A stretch of DNA of 43,005 nucleotides from Balneolia bacterium (lineage in GTDB: Bacteria > Bacteroidota > Rhodothermia > Balneolales > Cyclonatronaceae). The notes under the pieces are model-generated. The model was not told the origin of the DNA. It saw only the letters and a program-made list of their open reading frames with translations, and made no database searches. A program made the translations under genes and the position numbers. This document shows positions 42,293-43,005 of the stretch, piece after piece (the stretch's first letter is position 1; the number at the start of each line of letters is the position of its first letter). The DNA lies in the NCBI GenBank assembly GCA_003555145.1, contig PWID01000111.1, positions 1-43,005 of the forward strand, written 5' to 3'.

Positions 42293-43005
42293 TGGCCATC
42301 TCTCCGGAAGCATCTATCGTAATTACCGGAGCGAGCCAGGGCATAGGCCGCTCAATTGCCGTTATCCTGGCAGAACTGCTTCCGAATCCGCTCATACTGA
42401 TAGCCAGAAGTGCGGATGGTCTTGCTGAGACAAAGAAGGAATGTAAACTATTAAGCAGCAAAAGAATAGATGCGTTTACCTGTGATCTTTCGAATGCTGA
42501 TGAAGTCAATAAGCTTCTGCAGAAAGCTGACTTCGACAATGTAGCCGTACTGGTAAATAACGCGGGTTATTTTTTGCAGAAGTCAGTACTCGAATGCGAA
42601 TCTGAAGATTATTCGAGTCAGTTTGAGGCCAATACGCTTACGGCAGTTCACATTACGAACGGACTGCTGCAGCGTCTGAACAATCAGCCGGAAGCCCGGG
42701 CTGTGTTTATTTGCTCTGTTACTGCACAAAAAGGGCAGGCCCGGTGCGGCGCCTATAGTGCTTCTAAAGCGGCTTTGAATGGCTATATTCAGAGCCTGAG
42801 AGAAGCACTATTGGATACCAAAACGGCCGTAACGTCTATTATACTTGGTCAAACGTTTTCAACTTCCTGGGATGGCTCCGGTATAGATCCAAACCGACTA
42901 GCTGATCCCGAAGATGTGGGGCGTGTAATCGCTGGCCTTTGTGGTTTGTCGTCCAGAACATGTGTGGAAGAGGTAGTTATTCGTCCTCAGCAGGGTGATC
43001 TGTAG
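42292..43005 (+). CDS. short-chain dehydrogenase/reductase (SDR) linked to queD-queE
   Basis: An NAD(P)-dependent oxidoreductase of 237 residues, complete to its stop at the last base of the window. It has the nucleotide loop VITGASQGIGRS (TGxxxGxG, residues 12-19), LVNNAGYF, the catalytic S142 and YSASK (Y155, K159). Some SDRs of this build are sepiapterin reductases acting on pterins, so, being coupled to a pterin pathway by a TGATG overlap, a pterin substrate is possible; 3-ketoacyl-ACP reductase-like activity is equally likely on sequence alone. Confidence 0.88.
   Translation: MAISPEASIVITGASQGIGRSIAVILAELLPNPLILIARSADGLAETKKECKLLSSKRIDAFTCDLSNADEVNKLLQKADFDNVAVLVNNAGYFLQKSVLECESEDYSSQFEANTLTAVHITNGLLQRLNNQPEARAVFICSVTAQKGQARCGAYSASKAALNGYIQSLREALLDTKTAVTSIILGQTFSTSWDGSGIDPNRLADPEDVGRVIAGLCGLSSRTCVEEVVIRPQQGDL

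Noticed and set aside
1-43005. CRISPR arrays, insertion sequences, prophage or defence genes
   Set aside because: No direct-repeat array, transposase, integrase, restriction enzyme or phage gene was seen.

Overview
The window is ordinary-looking chromosomal housekeeping DNA, densely packed and about 45% GC by eye, with 41 protein genes (one cut by the left edge), one tRNA and no mobile element, CRISPR array or rRNA. The best guess for the host is a member of the Balneolota/Bacteroidota group. This is an inference from several signs: promoters that fit the Bacteroidota pattern (TTG, a spacer near 20, then TAnnTTTG), weak or absent Shine-Dalgarno sites, three TTG start codons (aguA, gatB, mutL), a long AccC of the acyl-CoA carboxylase type, an agmatine deiminase pathway, TlpA-like secreted proteins and a TonB-like transducer.

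Layout. 1-1135 (minus): ccmB followed by an overlapping DNA polymerase III delta-prime gene cut by the window edge. 1177-5575 (plus): a tight operon of a PtsN-type IIA protein, a DacB-type penicillin-binding protein, an NtrC-family sigma-54 activator and folD. 5593-6936 (minus): a large PLP aminotransferase. 7159-8178 (plus): galE, abutting the convergent lnt-rsmI operon (8179-10499). 10759-13712 (plus): a VOC protein, grpE-dnaJ and a secreted thioredoxin-like protein ending at a strong terminator. 13970-16576: a small ankyrin protein with its own terminator, then aguB-aguA, which together convert agmatine to putrescine. 16715-22536: a translationally coupled run of gatB, a thioredoxin-fold protein without the CxxC, tpiA, purD and an NHL-like lipoprotein. 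22640-25238: a small basic membrane protein, mutL and another small membrane protein. 25224-31124: a YdjM-like membrane protein (minus), yajQ (plus), then on the minus strand a patatin/POTRA/barrel protein and a LacI-family regulator overlapping purC. 31527-37379 (plus): phytoene/squalene synthase, a probable pseudo-esterase, then accC-murQ-plsC-tonB-like. 37503-37590: tRNA-Ser(GGA). 37909-39531: a secreted M28 peptidase. 39620-41139 (minus): a secreted protein of unknown function and a TRIC/UPF0126 membrane protein. 41264-43005 (plus): queD, queE and an SDR oxidoreductase.

No obviously new multi-gene system was found. The points most worth a second look are three proteins of known fold whose catalytic residues are changed (MutL endonuclease motif, an esterase without Ser and His, a TlpA-like protein without cysteines), several strong inverted repeats sitting on or beside predicted promoters (aguBA, accC, the M28 peptidase, the lacI-crtB divergent region), a shared WWKNR tail on two unrelated neighbouring proteins, and the ptsN-dacB-ntrC-folD and lacI-purC arrangements.
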